Positions 1 through 8,775 of a DNA stretch of 64,000 nt are shown here, piece after piece (within the stretch, counting starts at the first letter, position 1; every line of letters begins with the position of its first letter). Made by a program: the position numbers and the translations under genes. The notes below the pieces were generated by a model. That model had not been told where the DNA came from and made no database searches. It saw nothing but the letters and a program-made list of their open reading frames with translations. The DNA is from Mucilaginibacter sp. (GTDB taxonomy: Bacteria; Bacteroidota; Bacteroidia; Sphingobacteriales; Sphingobacteriaceae): positions 1 through 64,000 of the forward strand of contig NZ_JAQBOF010000030.1 in NCBI RefSeq assembly GCF_028288185.1. The letters are read 5' to 3'.

Positions 1-179
1 CCATACAGATGATCCGGAAGGAACCGAAAAATAAAAACCTGCCGATCATCGCCGTAACGGCCAAAGCCATGATCGGCGACCGGCAAAAATGTATCGCATC
101 AGGTGCCTCCGATTATATTACCAAACCAGTTAAAACCGATCAGCTTTTATCCCTGATGCGGGTATGGCTGATCAAATAA
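1..179 (+). CDS. Receiver-domain protein, C-terminal end (partial)
   Basis: This is the 3' end of a gene that starts left of the window; the reading frame begins at base 3 and stops with TAA at 177-179. The roughly 58 visible residues are the last third of a CheY-like receiver domain: the beta-4 Thr region (AVTAKAM), the loop G-A-S-D-Y and the conserved Lys-Pro of beta-5 (ITKPV), then the final helix. The protein ends right after the receiver, so it is either a single-domain regulator or the end of a hybrid histidine kinase. A second receiver-type start codon follows 13 bases later, which suggests a two-component operon. Base composition is GC-richer than in the genes that follow. Confidence 0.85.
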   Translation, partial: IQMIRKEPKNKNLPIIAVTAKAMIGDRQKCIASGASDYITKPVKTDQLLSLMRVWLIK

Positions 180-192
180 AACACTGTAGCTC

Positions 193-273
193 ATGCCTGT
201 AAAAATATTGTTGGTGGACGATAACGAAAATAACCTGTTATCAATGGAGGTCGCCCTGGAAAAAGCAAAGTAA
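193..273 (+). pseudogene. Response regulator, truncated after 26 codons
   Basis: ATG at 193 opens a textbook receiver N-terminus (K-I-L-L-V-D-D-N-E-N-N), including the acidic Asp-Asp pair that binds Mg2+, but the frame stops at 271-273 after the first helix. A working receiver needs about 120 residues, so this is a broken gene. Sequence becomes AT-rich immediately after the stop. A histidine-kinase end in the same orientation lies at 23852-24250, with similar GC-rich composition. Many Bacteroidota proteins have an N-terminal receiver and a C-terminal kinase, so the two pieces may be the ends of one gene split by the EPS locus (inference). Confidence 0.75.
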
Positions 274-333
274 GTCTATTTAATTTTGTGTATTCACTAC
301 TTTTAACTTATTTGAAAACATAAACCAATTTGG

Positions 334-774
334 ATGAATATTATACCAATAACAGAAGCACATATTGACGCTTGTGCCAAAATATTTATTAATACGTATA
401 ACCAAGCTCCCTGGAGTTATCAATGGAATTTAGAAGCTGCTATTAAATACCTGGGAGAGTATATATCAGCTGCAAAATTTGTAGGGTTTGCCGTATACCA
501 TGAAAATGAAATTGCTGGGGCTATTTTAGCCCATACAAAAACTTGGTGGACAAATGATCAGCTATATATTGATGAACTTTTTATTGCGCCTGAGATGCAA
601 AAAAAAGGATTTGGGAAACAACTTATTTACCATGCTGAGCAGTATGCGCTTGACAATAATTTACAAACACTAGTCTTAATGACCCATAAATTTATGCCCG
701 CCATGAGTTTTTATGAAAACCATGATTTTTTACATGCGCAACCCTTTATATTATTATTCAAAAACGTTTCATAA
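334..774 (+). CDS. GNAT family N-acetyltransferase
   Basis: A 146-residue protein, the normal size for a single GNAT domain. Visible features are the beta-strand segment with L-Y-I-D-E-L-F-I (residues about 80-88), followed by the acetyl-CoA pyrophosphate-binding loop in Q-K-K-G-F-G-K-Q-L (about 93-101, the R/Q-x-x-G-x-G/A signature), and a late Phe-Tyr-Glu-Asn segment typical of the GNAT C-terminus. It probably transfers an acetyl group from acetyl-CoA to a small amine. The general look is like aminoglycoside or small-amine acetyltransferases, but the substrate cannot be read from sequence. It is the first gene inside the AT-rich region, directly after the truncated regulator, and is not obviously part of EPS synthesis. 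Confidence 0.8.
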   Translation: MNIIPITEAHIDACAKIFINTYNQAPWSYQWNLEAAIKYLGEYISAAKFVGFAVYHENEIAGAILAHTKTWWTNDQLYIDELFIAPEMQKKGFGKQLIYHAEQYALDNNLQTLVLMTHKFMPAMSFYENHDFLHAQPFILLFKNVS

Positions 775-927
775 TGAAGTATTTAAACCACATCGGTAAC
801 TATCATCTACTTGTTAGTAATTATTCTTGAGGTAATAAACTTTCATCAAACAATTGATATTTTAATTTGTAGTTTTTCTATAAAGAATTTAACACTATCG
901 GGCGTTAAATTCTAAATTTTGAAAAAC

Positions 928-2058
928 ATGAATACATTTAATACTCAATCCATTTTAAAACAGAAACGGTGGGTTTGGATTGATACTGATAAAGGAATTA
1001 GTATACTTTTGGTAGGCTTTGGCCACTGTTTAAATGTACTGCAAAACCACGGGTTGCCATTAGATAATTATCCAATAATAAACTATATAAGTGTTTTTTT
1101 ATATGGTTTCAGGATGCCCCTTTTTTTTATAATATCCGGAATTTTTATTTCATCAAGTTTAAAAAGAAAAGGGTTAGATGGTTATGTTTCCTATCGCAGC
1201 GATACGATATTGTACCCATTGTTCGTTTGGGGCTTTATCGAGATTTCTTTTCAACTATTAACTAACAGATTCACTCATAATGGCATCACTGCCATGAACT
1301 ATCTTAACCTCTTTTTCGATGCAAGAAAAACGGGGCACTTCTGGTACCTTAATACGCTGTTTTATATTGGGGTAATTTACGCTTTTTTTAAAGCTAAACT
1401 TAAAGTTAAGCCATTACAACATTTACTTTTAGGTATTTTGCTGTATATAGTTTCGGCCTACATTCATTTAAACGATTTATGGGCAGGCTCGTTGACTGAT
1501 ATTTGCGAATATTATATCTTTTTTTCAATAGGAGATCTAATTTCAAACACAGCATTAGATGAGAAAAACGTAGCTCGTTTTTCATCATTTAAACTATTCT
1601 TTCCGCTACTTGCTGTATTTTTATTTTTACAATATCGCTTTGCTCAATATAATTTGCATGGAGGCAGTGAAGGTATTTTATTTGTTGAACATAAAATGCC
1701 GGCGTTTTTTTTGCTTGAGGCTTTGGTTGGCTGCACTATTTCCATTAATTTTTCCTTCTTGCTACAAAAATATAATGCTCTAAATTTTTTAAGAGTGATA
1801 GGATTCCACTCATTGTATATTTATTGTATGCAAATAATAGTTATGACCATAGCACGTGTAATTTTAGTTAATGTTTTAAAAATAACCTATGTGCCGGTAC
1901 TAATTTTGGTTATATGGACAGGGGGAATTTTTATCCCTATAGTATTCTATAATTTTTGTCTTCGGCATAATTTATGGTGGTTTTTTACCTATAAAAAGCC
2001 AAAGCAGAAAAAAGCCGAGACTCCGCCAGAAACAGCGATGTTAGTTAACCCCGCTTAA
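928..2058 (+). CDS. Membrane acyltransferase family 3 (OafA/NodX-like)
   Basis: About 376 residues with roughly ten hydrophobic segments. The N-terminal D-T-D-K-G-I-S-I-L-L-V-G-F-G-H block carries the conserved His, and the R-M-P-L-F-F-I-I-S-G block the second signature of acyltransferase family 3 (PF01757). Members O-acetylate or otherwise acylate cell-surface sugars using cytosolic acyl-CoA. Here it probably modifies the EPS made by the neighbouring locus. An in-frame TTG at 919 would add three residues; the ATG at 928 is preferred. The C-terminus is a short Lys/Pro-rich tail. It is transcribed toward the minus-strand beta-helix gene, with a shared hairpin terminator between them. Confidence 0.88.
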   Translation: MNTFNTQSILKQKRWVWIDTDKGISILLVGFGHCLNVLQNHGLPLDNYPIINYISVFLYGFRMPLFFIISGIFISSSLKRKGLDGYVSYRSDTILYPLFVWGFIEISFQLLTNRFTHNGITAMNYLNLFFDARKTGHFWYLNTLFYIGVIYAFFKAKLKVKPLQHLLLGILLYIVSAYIHLNDLWAGSLTDICEYYIFFSIGDLISNTALDEKNVARFSSFKLFFPLLAVFLFLQYRFAQYNLHGGSEGILFVEHKMPAFFLLEALVGCTISINFSFLLQKYNALNFLRVIGFHSLYIYCMQIIVMTIARVILVNVLKITYVPVLILVIWTGGIFIPIVFYNFCLRHNLWWFFTYKKPKQKKAETPPETAMLVNPA

Positions 2059-2064
2059 AAAACA

Positions 2065-2100
2065 TAAAAAAACCACCTATAAATAAATAAAGGTGGCTTT
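2065..2100. terminator. Bidirectional hairpin terminator
   Basis: A 6-bp stem, CCACCT (2073-2078) with AGGTGG (2091-2096), has an A-run on its left and a T-rich stretch on its right. It lies between the convergent acyltransferase and beta-helix genes and could serve both. Confidence 0.65.
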
Positions 2101-2117
2101 TCTCGTTATACAATTAA

Positions 2118-3713
2118 TTAGGAGCCTGTATTAGCCAACAAAGAAGCAAACGCCTGTTGATAGTAATATAGCGAAACTACTCCTCCAACAAGGTTCTTAC
2201 TATTATTGTATTCAATCCTTGGCGCCACACTACCGTTATTTTGACTTTGAATTGCTACGCCAAAATTAACGGTACGATTGCTGCCAGACCTTGTATCTGT
2301 AACGGTGTTATGCGATACAACTAAGGTGCCGTTGGTATTGCCATTAATTACTATACCTGAAGCTTTTTGTGTTGACAGCCCCGCATTTTGAATATTATTT
2401 GAATCAAAAAGGCCGGTACTGTTATAAATTGATATACCATCCAAAGGGCTTCCGTTAATAATATTTGAGTTTGCGGTAATATTTTGATAATGATTAAAAG
2501 CAATACCATTGCCCATTGCAGAATTGATAGTATTATTGCTAACTACTATGTTAACTAATCCTGATGTGTTAGCCGGATCTGCAACGTTTATGGCAGGTGC
2601 ACTTACCATATTAACACCAGCAATATTTTCATAACTATTGGTGAATGTGTTACCGGTAATACTAACGTTAGTATGTCCCCAACAATCAATTTGTCCTTGA
2701 TAAACTGTATTATTATATATTTTATGCCCCCCGCTACGGCTATCTGCTGTACCACCGGTATGCCCATTATAGAAAAAGCCCATTGTTACTGCTCTTCGAT
2801 ATTTTACGATAGGGCCTCCACGCTCAACAGGTCCATAACCATCTGAGAAATTAAATATATTATTGTACACAGAAATATTAGTGACAGTCTCGTTAACGCT
2901 ATGTCTTTCTATATCAACGCCGCCAACCAAATAACCGGTTCCGTGTACGTTATTATTGTAAAAAGAGCCATTATCGGTACAGCAAAACATAGTTCCTTCT
3001 CGATAGATATTTAAAAATTCGCTATCGTGAACGCTTACATTTGATGTCATTCTTAAGTTTACTGACGATAAAAATGTATCGCCAAATAGTAACCCATCTC
3101 CTCTAAAGCTTTCAAACTTACAATTGCTAACCTCAATGTTTTGTCCATTATTAATACTTAACGCATGACAGTATTGATAATCAGCACTAAAAGTTTGCCC
3201 AAAGCTGGTTCCATCAAAATCAATTCCTTGAATAACTAAGTTGCTTACAGTAGGTTCATTCCACCAGGCCTGGTAAAAAATTGAAGGTGGATTGTACCTG
3301 CCCTGCGATAGTTTTATATGACATGTAGCGGGGCTGCTACCTAACAAACCAACGCCATTTTTTAATTCAATAACACCGGATGTATTACCGGCGTCTGCAA
3401 CAATATAACTGCCATCTGGGAAGTAAACTGCTGTCTTGCCATTTGCTTTGGCGTAAGCAAGCGCACTCCTTATTGCCTTAGTGTCGTCAGTATAATTATC
3501 GCCTTTTGCGCCATAATCTTTAACGTTTACCATGCTTGCCGCGTTAAATGTTATACTTAAATTTGTCTTAGCAATTTGTGCAGTTGCGATTTGTGTTGTT
3601 GCTGCGCTAGTGGCAAGGTTATTGTTACTAGTTACTGGAGTTACTTGATCAGCTTTCTTGCAGGAAAGCATGAATAACATAGCAATAATGAGAACAGACA
3701 GTAGTTGCTTCAT
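2118..3713 (-). CDS. Lipoprotein with right-handed beta-helix (pectate lyase-like)
   Basis: The best start is the ATG at 3713, which gives 531 residues beginning M-K-Q-L-L-S-V-L-I and a lipobox ending L-M-L-S-C-K-K (Cys about 18); the longer start at 3737 would put extra residues before the signal peptide. The mature protein begins with the pectate-lyase-3 type signature V-N-V-K-D-Y-G-A-K-G-D, followed by many Asn-rich beta-helix rungs. Such domains bind, cleave or epimerise polysaccharides. Its lipidation and its place at the edge of an EPS locus suggest an envelope protein acting on the EPS. It is a clear paralog of the gene at 19315-20817, which sits at the far side of the locus. The catalytic mechanism is unknown. 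Confidence 0.85.
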   Translation of the reverse strand: MKQLLSVLIIAMLFMLSCKKADQVTPVTSNNNLATSAATTQIATAQIAKTNLSITFNAASMVNVKDYGAKGDNYTDDTKAIRSALAYAKANGKTAVYFPDGSYIVADAGNTSGVIELKNGVGLLGSSPATCHIKLSQGRYNPPSIFYQAWWNEPTVSNLVIQGIDFDGTSFGQTFSADYQYCHALSINNGQNIEVSNCKFESFRGDGLLFGDTFLSSVNLRMTSNVSVHDSEFLNIYREGTMFCCTDNGSFYNNNVHGTGYLVGGVDIERHSVNETVTNISVYNNIFNFSDGYGPVERGGPIVKYRRAVTMGFFYNGHTGGTADSRSGGHKIYNNTVYQGQIDCWGHTNVSITGNTFTNSYENIAGVNMVSAPAINVADPANTSGLVNIVVSNNTINSAMGNGIAFNHYQNITANSNIINGSPLDGISIYNSTGLFDSNNIQNAGLSTQKASGIVINGNTNGTLVVSHNTVTDTRSGSNRTVNFGVAIQSQNNGSVAPRIEYNNSKNLVGGVVSLYYYQQAFASLLANTGS

Positions 3714-4352
3714 AAATTTGTTGTAAAGGGTAATCAAAAAGTGTTAATAAAAAAGGGTGCAATAAAAAATTTGTATTATATAGAGATCAGTACAGTGTAT
3801 ATTAAAATGAACTTTGTATTGAAAATTAAACAGTATATTTTTTAATTTATTGTTGAACGAAATATTTTTAATTAAATTTTAATTTTATTCAATTTAACTA
3901 TATTTAATTGCGTGCTGGATTTTTTAGTGCTTATTATATTTATGATCAGCATAAACAAAAACCGCTATAAAAAACCATACCAATTTCATCAGCATAGCTG
4001 TGCGCTATAAAGAATACGTTTGTATAGTTATAAACCTCCTATATAAAAGTTTAAATATCAACTACTAATAATTAAGCATAATTAATTATCTTGAAGTTAA
4101 TTTCAATGCTTGTTTAGTTAGTTAATGGATTAAATTATACCAATAATACGTAATTTTTATAAAAATGTTACATTGAGAGAAATATTTATTAATTATTTAT
4201 TAATAATTCTTTCGATTTCGATAATATAAAAAGGTTTAATGGTAGAATGTCCTTTTTTAAAGGTCAAATTTCTTCAGTAGACTTTTTTATTAATCAATAA
4301 GAGATAATTGCATTACGTGCATTAATATGGACGTAATGCTTCGGTTGGGTTA
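3714..4352. other. AT-rich intergenic region, no gene seen
   Basis: Between the NRPS and the beta-helix gene lie about 640 bases of very AT-rich sequence with many short TTAATT/TATTTA words. No coding frame looks real. One perfect 9-bp inverted repeat (GCATTACGT at 4310-4318, ACGTAATGC at 4331-4339) lies close to the terminator and might be a protein-binding site or part of a 3' structure. The promoter of the beta-helix gene must lie here, but no clear TAnnTTTG box stands out. Confidence 0.6.
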
Positions 4353-4394
4353 CAAAACAAAAAAGGCAGATTATAATCTGTCTTTTTTGTTTTG
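4353..4394. terminator. Long palindromic terminator after the NRPS gene
   Basis: Two 21-base arms (4353-4373 and 4374-4394) are complementary apart from one G-T pair and meet with essentially no loop. The outer parts are A-rich on the left and T-rich on the right, so the hairpin can act as an intrinsic terminator in either direction. It starts six bases beyond the NRPS stop codon. Confidence 0.75.
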
Positions 4395-4399
4395 TATTA

Positions 4400-7300
4400 T
4401 TAAGCTGTCCTCAATAAAAGATCCTTTGTATCATTAATGTTTCTCTGTAAAACAGAAGTAAATTCCTCAACATATGGTGGCAAAAGCATGGAAAAATGAT
4501 CACCAGGAACTTCAACCAAATTAACACCTTGCTTGGCATACTGCTCCCACCCTAGAAATTTGCCGTAGTCTATATAGTGGACACTTATTTTAGCTTTAAG
4601 CAGGTAAACCTTATCGTCAAAGGGTTCGATTTTATAGTTCTTAAATGCCTGAATTCGTTTATTTTTTATTGCTTTTTCGGCATATGACACCTCTTCAATT
4701 AAAGATTGCTTATCTACAACATTGTTAGAAAAATAGGAAGATATATTTGAAAAGTTATTTTTGATTGTATTTGATGGCTGCAAGAATGATGATTTAAGAA
4801 ATGTCAATATCTCGGGGTAGTGTCTTTTTATTTTTTTGGGTATAAGTTTATATTTTTGTTTATACTCTGTCATGCCTGCATCGGCATCAATTATTAACAG
4901 TTTTACTTGTTTACCTACCGCAGACATTTGTTTGCGCATTTCTACCGCCACATAAGCGCCTGATGAATATCCCGCCAAAAGGTATGGCCCAACAGGATTG
5001 TGTTGAACAATTTCTTCAATATAGTGATTAGCGATGTCCGTTAAATTTTCAAACGGGGCGTTAATGCCGTCCAGACCAATGGCCTTTAATCCATATAAGG
5101 GTTGTTCTTTATCAATATATTTGATCAGGTTGCTAAAATTAAGGACATTTCCACTATCTCCTTGTATAATATATAAAGGGTCATTGTTTCCTTTAGCTTT
5201 AATTGGAACAAGGTATCTGTAGTTGTATTTATTTGAATCATTATCCACATATTTAGCCAAAGCCTTTATGTCTGAATATTGGTATAAGACATCCAGTGGA
5301 AAAGTTTTACCGGTTATTTTTTTGTATTGCGATAACATTTGAACTGCCATTAGCGAATGCCCACCTAGTTCAAAAAAACTGTCATTTATACCTGAGACTT
5401 TTAAATTAAGATAGTCGCTCCAGATATTGTATAAAATTTGTTCTGTTATTGTACCTGGTTGTTCAAGAGACTTCTGTTTTGCTAATAATGCGTCATCCAA
5501 GCTTGATAAAGAATTTCTGTCAATTTTACCATTTGAAGTTAACGGCAATTCTTTTAAATCTATCCATATAGCAGGGATCATATAATCTGGCAATGATTTT
5601 TTTAAAAATGAGATAATTTTGTCATGCTCAAATACATTTCCTTTTGATACCAGGTAACATACCAGGCGCTTGTTGCCGTACTGGTCATTTTTTGCCAATA
5701 CGACGGCATTGGCAATTTGAGGATTACTTTTTAGCGCATTTTCAATCTCACCAAGTTCTATCCTAAATCCATTAATTTTCACCTGGTTATCCTTGCGCCC
5801 AATAAACTCCATATTATAATCCGGCATCATGCGGCCCAGATCACCTGTTTTGTACATTATACCGCCAGCTTTTTTATTAAAAGGATCAGGTATAAATGAA
5901 GCATTGGTTTTTTGAATGTCATTAGCATAGCCACGTGCAACGCCTACACCCCCGATGTAAAGGTTGCCGGCAACGTTAAGCGGCATAGGCTGCAAGTATT
6001 CATTAAGGATATAAAAGAAATTATTATCAATTGGCTTTCCATAAGGGATACTAGTGCCTATTTTTGAATTTTCATCAACAACATAATAATTTGACCATAC
6101 GGTTCCTTCCGTTGCTCCACCCAAGCTGACAACTTTGGTTTCAGGGAAAAATTTTTTAATTCCAGCCGGTAAATCAACCGGGATCCAATCTCCGCTTAAA
6201 AACACTGTTTTAAGACTGGTACAACTATAGTCTATTCGTTCTTTTTCAAGATTTTTAACTAAGTAATCCATGGTAGTAGGTACCGAGTCCCAAAAAGTTA
6301 TCTGATGTAAGCACAACATATCTTGCAGTGTCTTAACATTTTTAATTTCTCGCTTATCGGCTATTACAAGCGTACCACCCGCAGCTAACATCCCAAAAAT
6401 ATCATATACAGAAAGGTCAAAACACATTGAAGTAACAAACAATAATTTATCATCATGATTTACATCAAATGTTTTATTAACCCACAAAACTAAATTAACT
6501 GCGGAGTGATGTTCAATCATAACCCCTTTAGGCTGACCGGTGGAGCCAGATGTATAAATTATATAGGCCAGTTGTTTGCTGCTGATACTTACCAATGGGT
6601 TTGACTCGTCCAAGTCACTGTTTATCGTCAAGTCTATCCGAACATAACTGTTCGGATCAATCATATCTTTCACCGGATAATCAGCATCGGCAACAATAAT
6701 TTTTGCTGAGGAATGGCTATAAATATATTGTTGCCTATCAACAGGATAATCATGGTCAATTGGTACATAAGCACCACCGGCTTTTAAAATCCCAAGCATG
6801 CCAACAATCATATCAAAGTTACGGGTTACCAATAAGCCAACATTATCCTGAGGCTGCACTCCAATTTTGATTAGATATCGTGCTAACTTGTTTGCTTTTT
6901 TATTTAAATCGTCATAGGTTACATAGTTTATTCCTTTTAAAAGTGCAATTGCCTGGGGATTACGTTCCACCTGTTCCTCAAACAAACTATGTAACGTTTT
7001 GTCTTTCGGATAAGCAGTAATAGTGTTATTAAAATCATGAATAATAGAATTAAATTCCGTTGATGTTAGAATATTATAAGATCCAACATGGGCAATAGGA
7101 TTTGCTATTATCGATTGCAATAAAATAACAAAATGATGTTTAAATGCTGTCAAGTATTTATCATCTGCTACAACAGGATTATATAATATGGCCGCTTCAA
7201 CAAATGAATCGGTTTGTTTTAAAATTAACCCGATATGAAATAAATTAGGCTGGCTCGAAAGTCTGTTTATGATACTATTTATTTCGGGAGAGTTTTCTAA

Positions 7301-7687
7301 GGATTGTACTACAAATATCGATTTTAAATAATCGATATTAACTTTATCTCCTGAAAATATTCCGTCCGAGGGGGCGGCTTGCTTTAAACTGTCAGAGACT
7401 GTAGCCTCTGACAGCGTGTGTTGTTGAACTTTCAAAAAATCTAAAAAAACACTATTACTTGTCAGTTGAACATTAAAATCTTTTATAGTAATGTTGTCAC
7501 TGCTATCATGCTTACTATCGTCATCATGCATTAATATATGATCAAAAAAAACACTTTCCTGGCCAGTATATCTTTGCAGAAGAACATTAAATGCTGCAAT
7601 AAAGAAGTCGGCAACTGTACAATCCTCTCTTTTGCAGAAAAATTTAATTTCATTTGTTAAATCGTCATTTATAGAAATATTAAGCAT
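4400..7687 (-). CDS. Single-module NRPS: condensation remnant, adenylation, PCP, thioesterase
   Basis: This 1095-residue protein has a C-terminal-lobe-like piece of a condensation domain (about 1-220; no H-H-x-x-x-D-G is present), then a full adenylation domain (about 228-725). The A domain shows A3 T-S-G-S-T-G-Q-P-K-G at 379-388, A7 Y-K-T-G-D-L, A8 with R-K-D-N-Q-V-K-I-N-G, and the A10 Lys 721. A carrier domain follows (L-G-G-H-S-L, phosphopantetheine Ser 778), then a thioesterase (G-Y-S-S-G at 906-910, Ser 908; late G-D-H for the catalytic His). It should activate one amino acid, load it on the carrier and release it by hydrolysis or transfer. My alignment gives specificity residues D-L-Y-D-F-S-L-V-W-K, nearest to cysteine-type codes (tentative). 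No phosphopantetheinyl transferase is in the window. Placement inside the EPS operon suggests amino-acid decoration of the polymer or a co-made small molecule. Confidence 0.93.
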   Translation of the reverse strand: MLNISINDDLTNEIKFFCKREDCTVADFFIAAFNVLLQRYTGQESVFFDHILMHDDDSKHDSSDNITIKDFNVQLTSNSVFLDFLKVQQHTLSEATVSDSLKQAAPSDGIFSGDKVNIDYLKSIFVVQSLENSPEINSIINRLSSQPNLFHIGLILKQTDSFVEAAILYNPVVADDKYLTAFKHHFVILLQSIIANPIAHVGSYNILTSTEFNSIIHDFNNTITAYPKDKTLHSLFEEQVERNPQAIALLKGINYVTYDDLNKKANKLARYLIKIGVQPQDNVGLLVTRNFDMIVGMLGILKAGGAYVPIDHDYPVDRQQYIYSHSSAKIIVADADYPVKDMIDPNSYVRIDLTINSDLDESNPLVSISSKQLAYIIYTSGSTGQPKGVMIEHHSAVNLVLWVNKTFDVNHDDKLLFVTSMCFDLSVYDIFGMLAAGGTLVIADKREIKNVKTLQDMLCLHQITFWDSVPTTMDYLVKNLEKERIDYSCTSLKTVFLSGDWIPVDLPAGIKKFFPETKVVSLGGATEGTVWSNYYVVDENSKIGTSIPYGKPIDNNFFYILNEYLQPMPLNVAGNLYIGGVGVARGYANDIQKTNASFIPDPFNKKAGGIMYKTGDLGRMMPDYNMEFIGRKDNQVKINGFRIELGEIENALKSNPQIANAVVLAKNDQYGNKRLVCYLVSKGNVFEHDKIISFLKKSLPDYMIPAIWIDLKELPLTSNGKIDRNSLSSLDDALLAKQKSLEQPGTITEQILYNIWSDYLNLKVSGINDSFFELGGHSLMAVQMLSQYKKITGKTFPLDVLYQYSDIKALAKYVDNDSNKYNYRYLVPIKAKGNNDPLYIIQGDSGNVLNFSNLIKYIDKEQPLYGLKAIGLDGINAPFENLTDIANHYIEEIVQHNPVGPYLLAGYSSGAYVAVEMRKQMSAVGKQVKLLIIDADAGMTEYKQKYKLIPKKIKRHYPEILTFLKSSFLQPSNTIKNNFSNISSYFSNNVVDKQSLIEEVSYAEKAIKNKRIQAFKNYKIEPFDDKVYLLKAKISVHYIDYGKFLGWEQYAKQGVNLVEVPGDHFSMLLPPYVEEFTSVLQRNINDTKDLLLRTA

Positions 7688-7748
7688 GTTATTAGTAGTA
7701 GTTTATTTTACAATATAAAAGATCAGAATATAAGCGCTAGACTTCTAA

Positions 7749-8174
7749 TTAATCTTTTACCAGGTAATTGAATGTTACTGTAGTGCCTGCTGCATTTACC
7801 AACGTTGTCACTGGACCAACTTGTGTCGATTTATATGATGGATAAAGGTTAATTGGTCCCGATGCTCCTTTTGCTACAACCTTTATAGAATCCCCAATCA
7901 TAGGGGTAAATGGATATTCGAACGTAGTCCCCGCGCCTTGATTACCCTGTTGAATGGAATTATGGGAAGGATGTGCGGCATTGGTTGTAGTTACACTGAC
8001 ATTAAAAGACGAATTTTGGTCAGTAACTATTACGCGAAATATGCTCTTTTTAAGATCGTAATTTGCCGGCGTTAATTCAGAGTCGGCAGTAACAGGGGTT
8101 GAGATTGACGATTTTTTGCATCCAAAAGCAAAAATGGCTAAGGCCAGCGTCGAAGAAATAAAAATCTTTTTCAT
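7749..8174 (-). CDS. Small lipoprotein of unknown function
   Basis: A 141-residue protein with a lipoprotein signal peptide: M-K-K start, hydrophobic core, lipobox F-A-F-G-C with Cys about 19, then K-K-S-S. The mature part is Thr/Ser/Val-rich and looks like a small beta-sandwich. No family was recognised. It sits 61 bases upstream of the NRPS and 89 bases downstream of the Alg13-like gene on the same strand, so it is probably co-transcribed with the EPS genes. An envelope role in EPS export or anchoring is possible but not shown. Confidence 0.7.
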   Translation of the reverse strand: MKKIFISSTLALAIFAFGCKKSSISTPVTADSELTPANYDLKKSIFRVIVTDQNSSFNVSVTTTNAAHPSHNSIQQGNQGAGTTFEYPFTPMIGDSIKVVAKGASGPINLYPSYKSTQVGPVTTLVNAAGTTVTFNYLVKD

Positions 8175-8263
8175 AGTTAGTAGTGTTAAATGATATATAA
8201 TATATAGGGTTGAGTTAGATGCTTTTTTAAAATGATTATTCTGTACTGTAAAGAGTTTGAAAA

Positions 8264-8746
8264 CTAATATTTAATAAAATCATTAAGCGATGTTATAATT
8301 TTTTCTGATGCTACATAGCCAATGCTATTTCGAGGCACCACTTGGTTAGGCCACATTTGTCTAAATTTGTATACCAATTCATATTCGTCATAAGCTACAT
8401 CAACGTAACCAAGCAAGTCCATTTGTTTGGCAGTACCCAGTTGGTGTTCGTTTCTGTGTTCTTTATATTTTGCCAGTCTGGGCATTACTATTATTGGTTT
8501 TTTTTTAACCAATGCTGATATAATGGTGCCCATTCCAGCATGACTAATAATCAAATCACAATCATCAATATATTTGGTAAAATCTGCCGGAGAGATAAAG
8601 TCTAAAACATCAATGTTTTTGGCTTTATAATTTGAATACAGTGCCTGAACAACGAAATTGGTGTTGGGAAACTCCGCAGCAATATCATCGATAGTTTTAA
8701 TTAACCTATCAAATGGAAGTTGAGTACCGGCCGTTACAAATATCAT
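8264..8746 (-). CDS. Alg13/PssE-like glycosyltransferase subunit
   Basis: 160 residues matching the C-terminal half of GT28 (MurG-like) enzymes as a free-standing subunit. The N-terminus M-I-F-V-T-A-G-T-Q-L-P-F-D is the usual start of PssE/Alg13 proteins, and the sugar-nucleotide-binding motif appears as S-H-A-G-M-G-T-I followed by P-I-I-V-M-P-R and H-R-N-E-H-Q. In this family the soluble catalytic subunit binds a membrane Alg14/PssD partner to glycosylate a lipid-linked sugar. That partner is encoded 29 bases upstream (8776-9633). Together they should add one sugar of the EPS repeat unit on the cytoplasmic face. Confidence 0.88.
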   Translation of the reverse strand: MIFVTAGTQLPFDRLIKTIDDIAAEFPNTNFVVQALYSNYKAKNIDVLDFISPADFTKYIDDCDLIISHAGMGTIISALVKKKPIIVMPRLAKYKEHRNEHQLGTAKQMDLLGYVDVAYDEYELVYKFRQMWPNQVVPRNSIGYVASEKIITSLNDFIKY

Positions 8747-8775
8747 TTTGTGTAGTATTTTATTTGTTAACTGAT

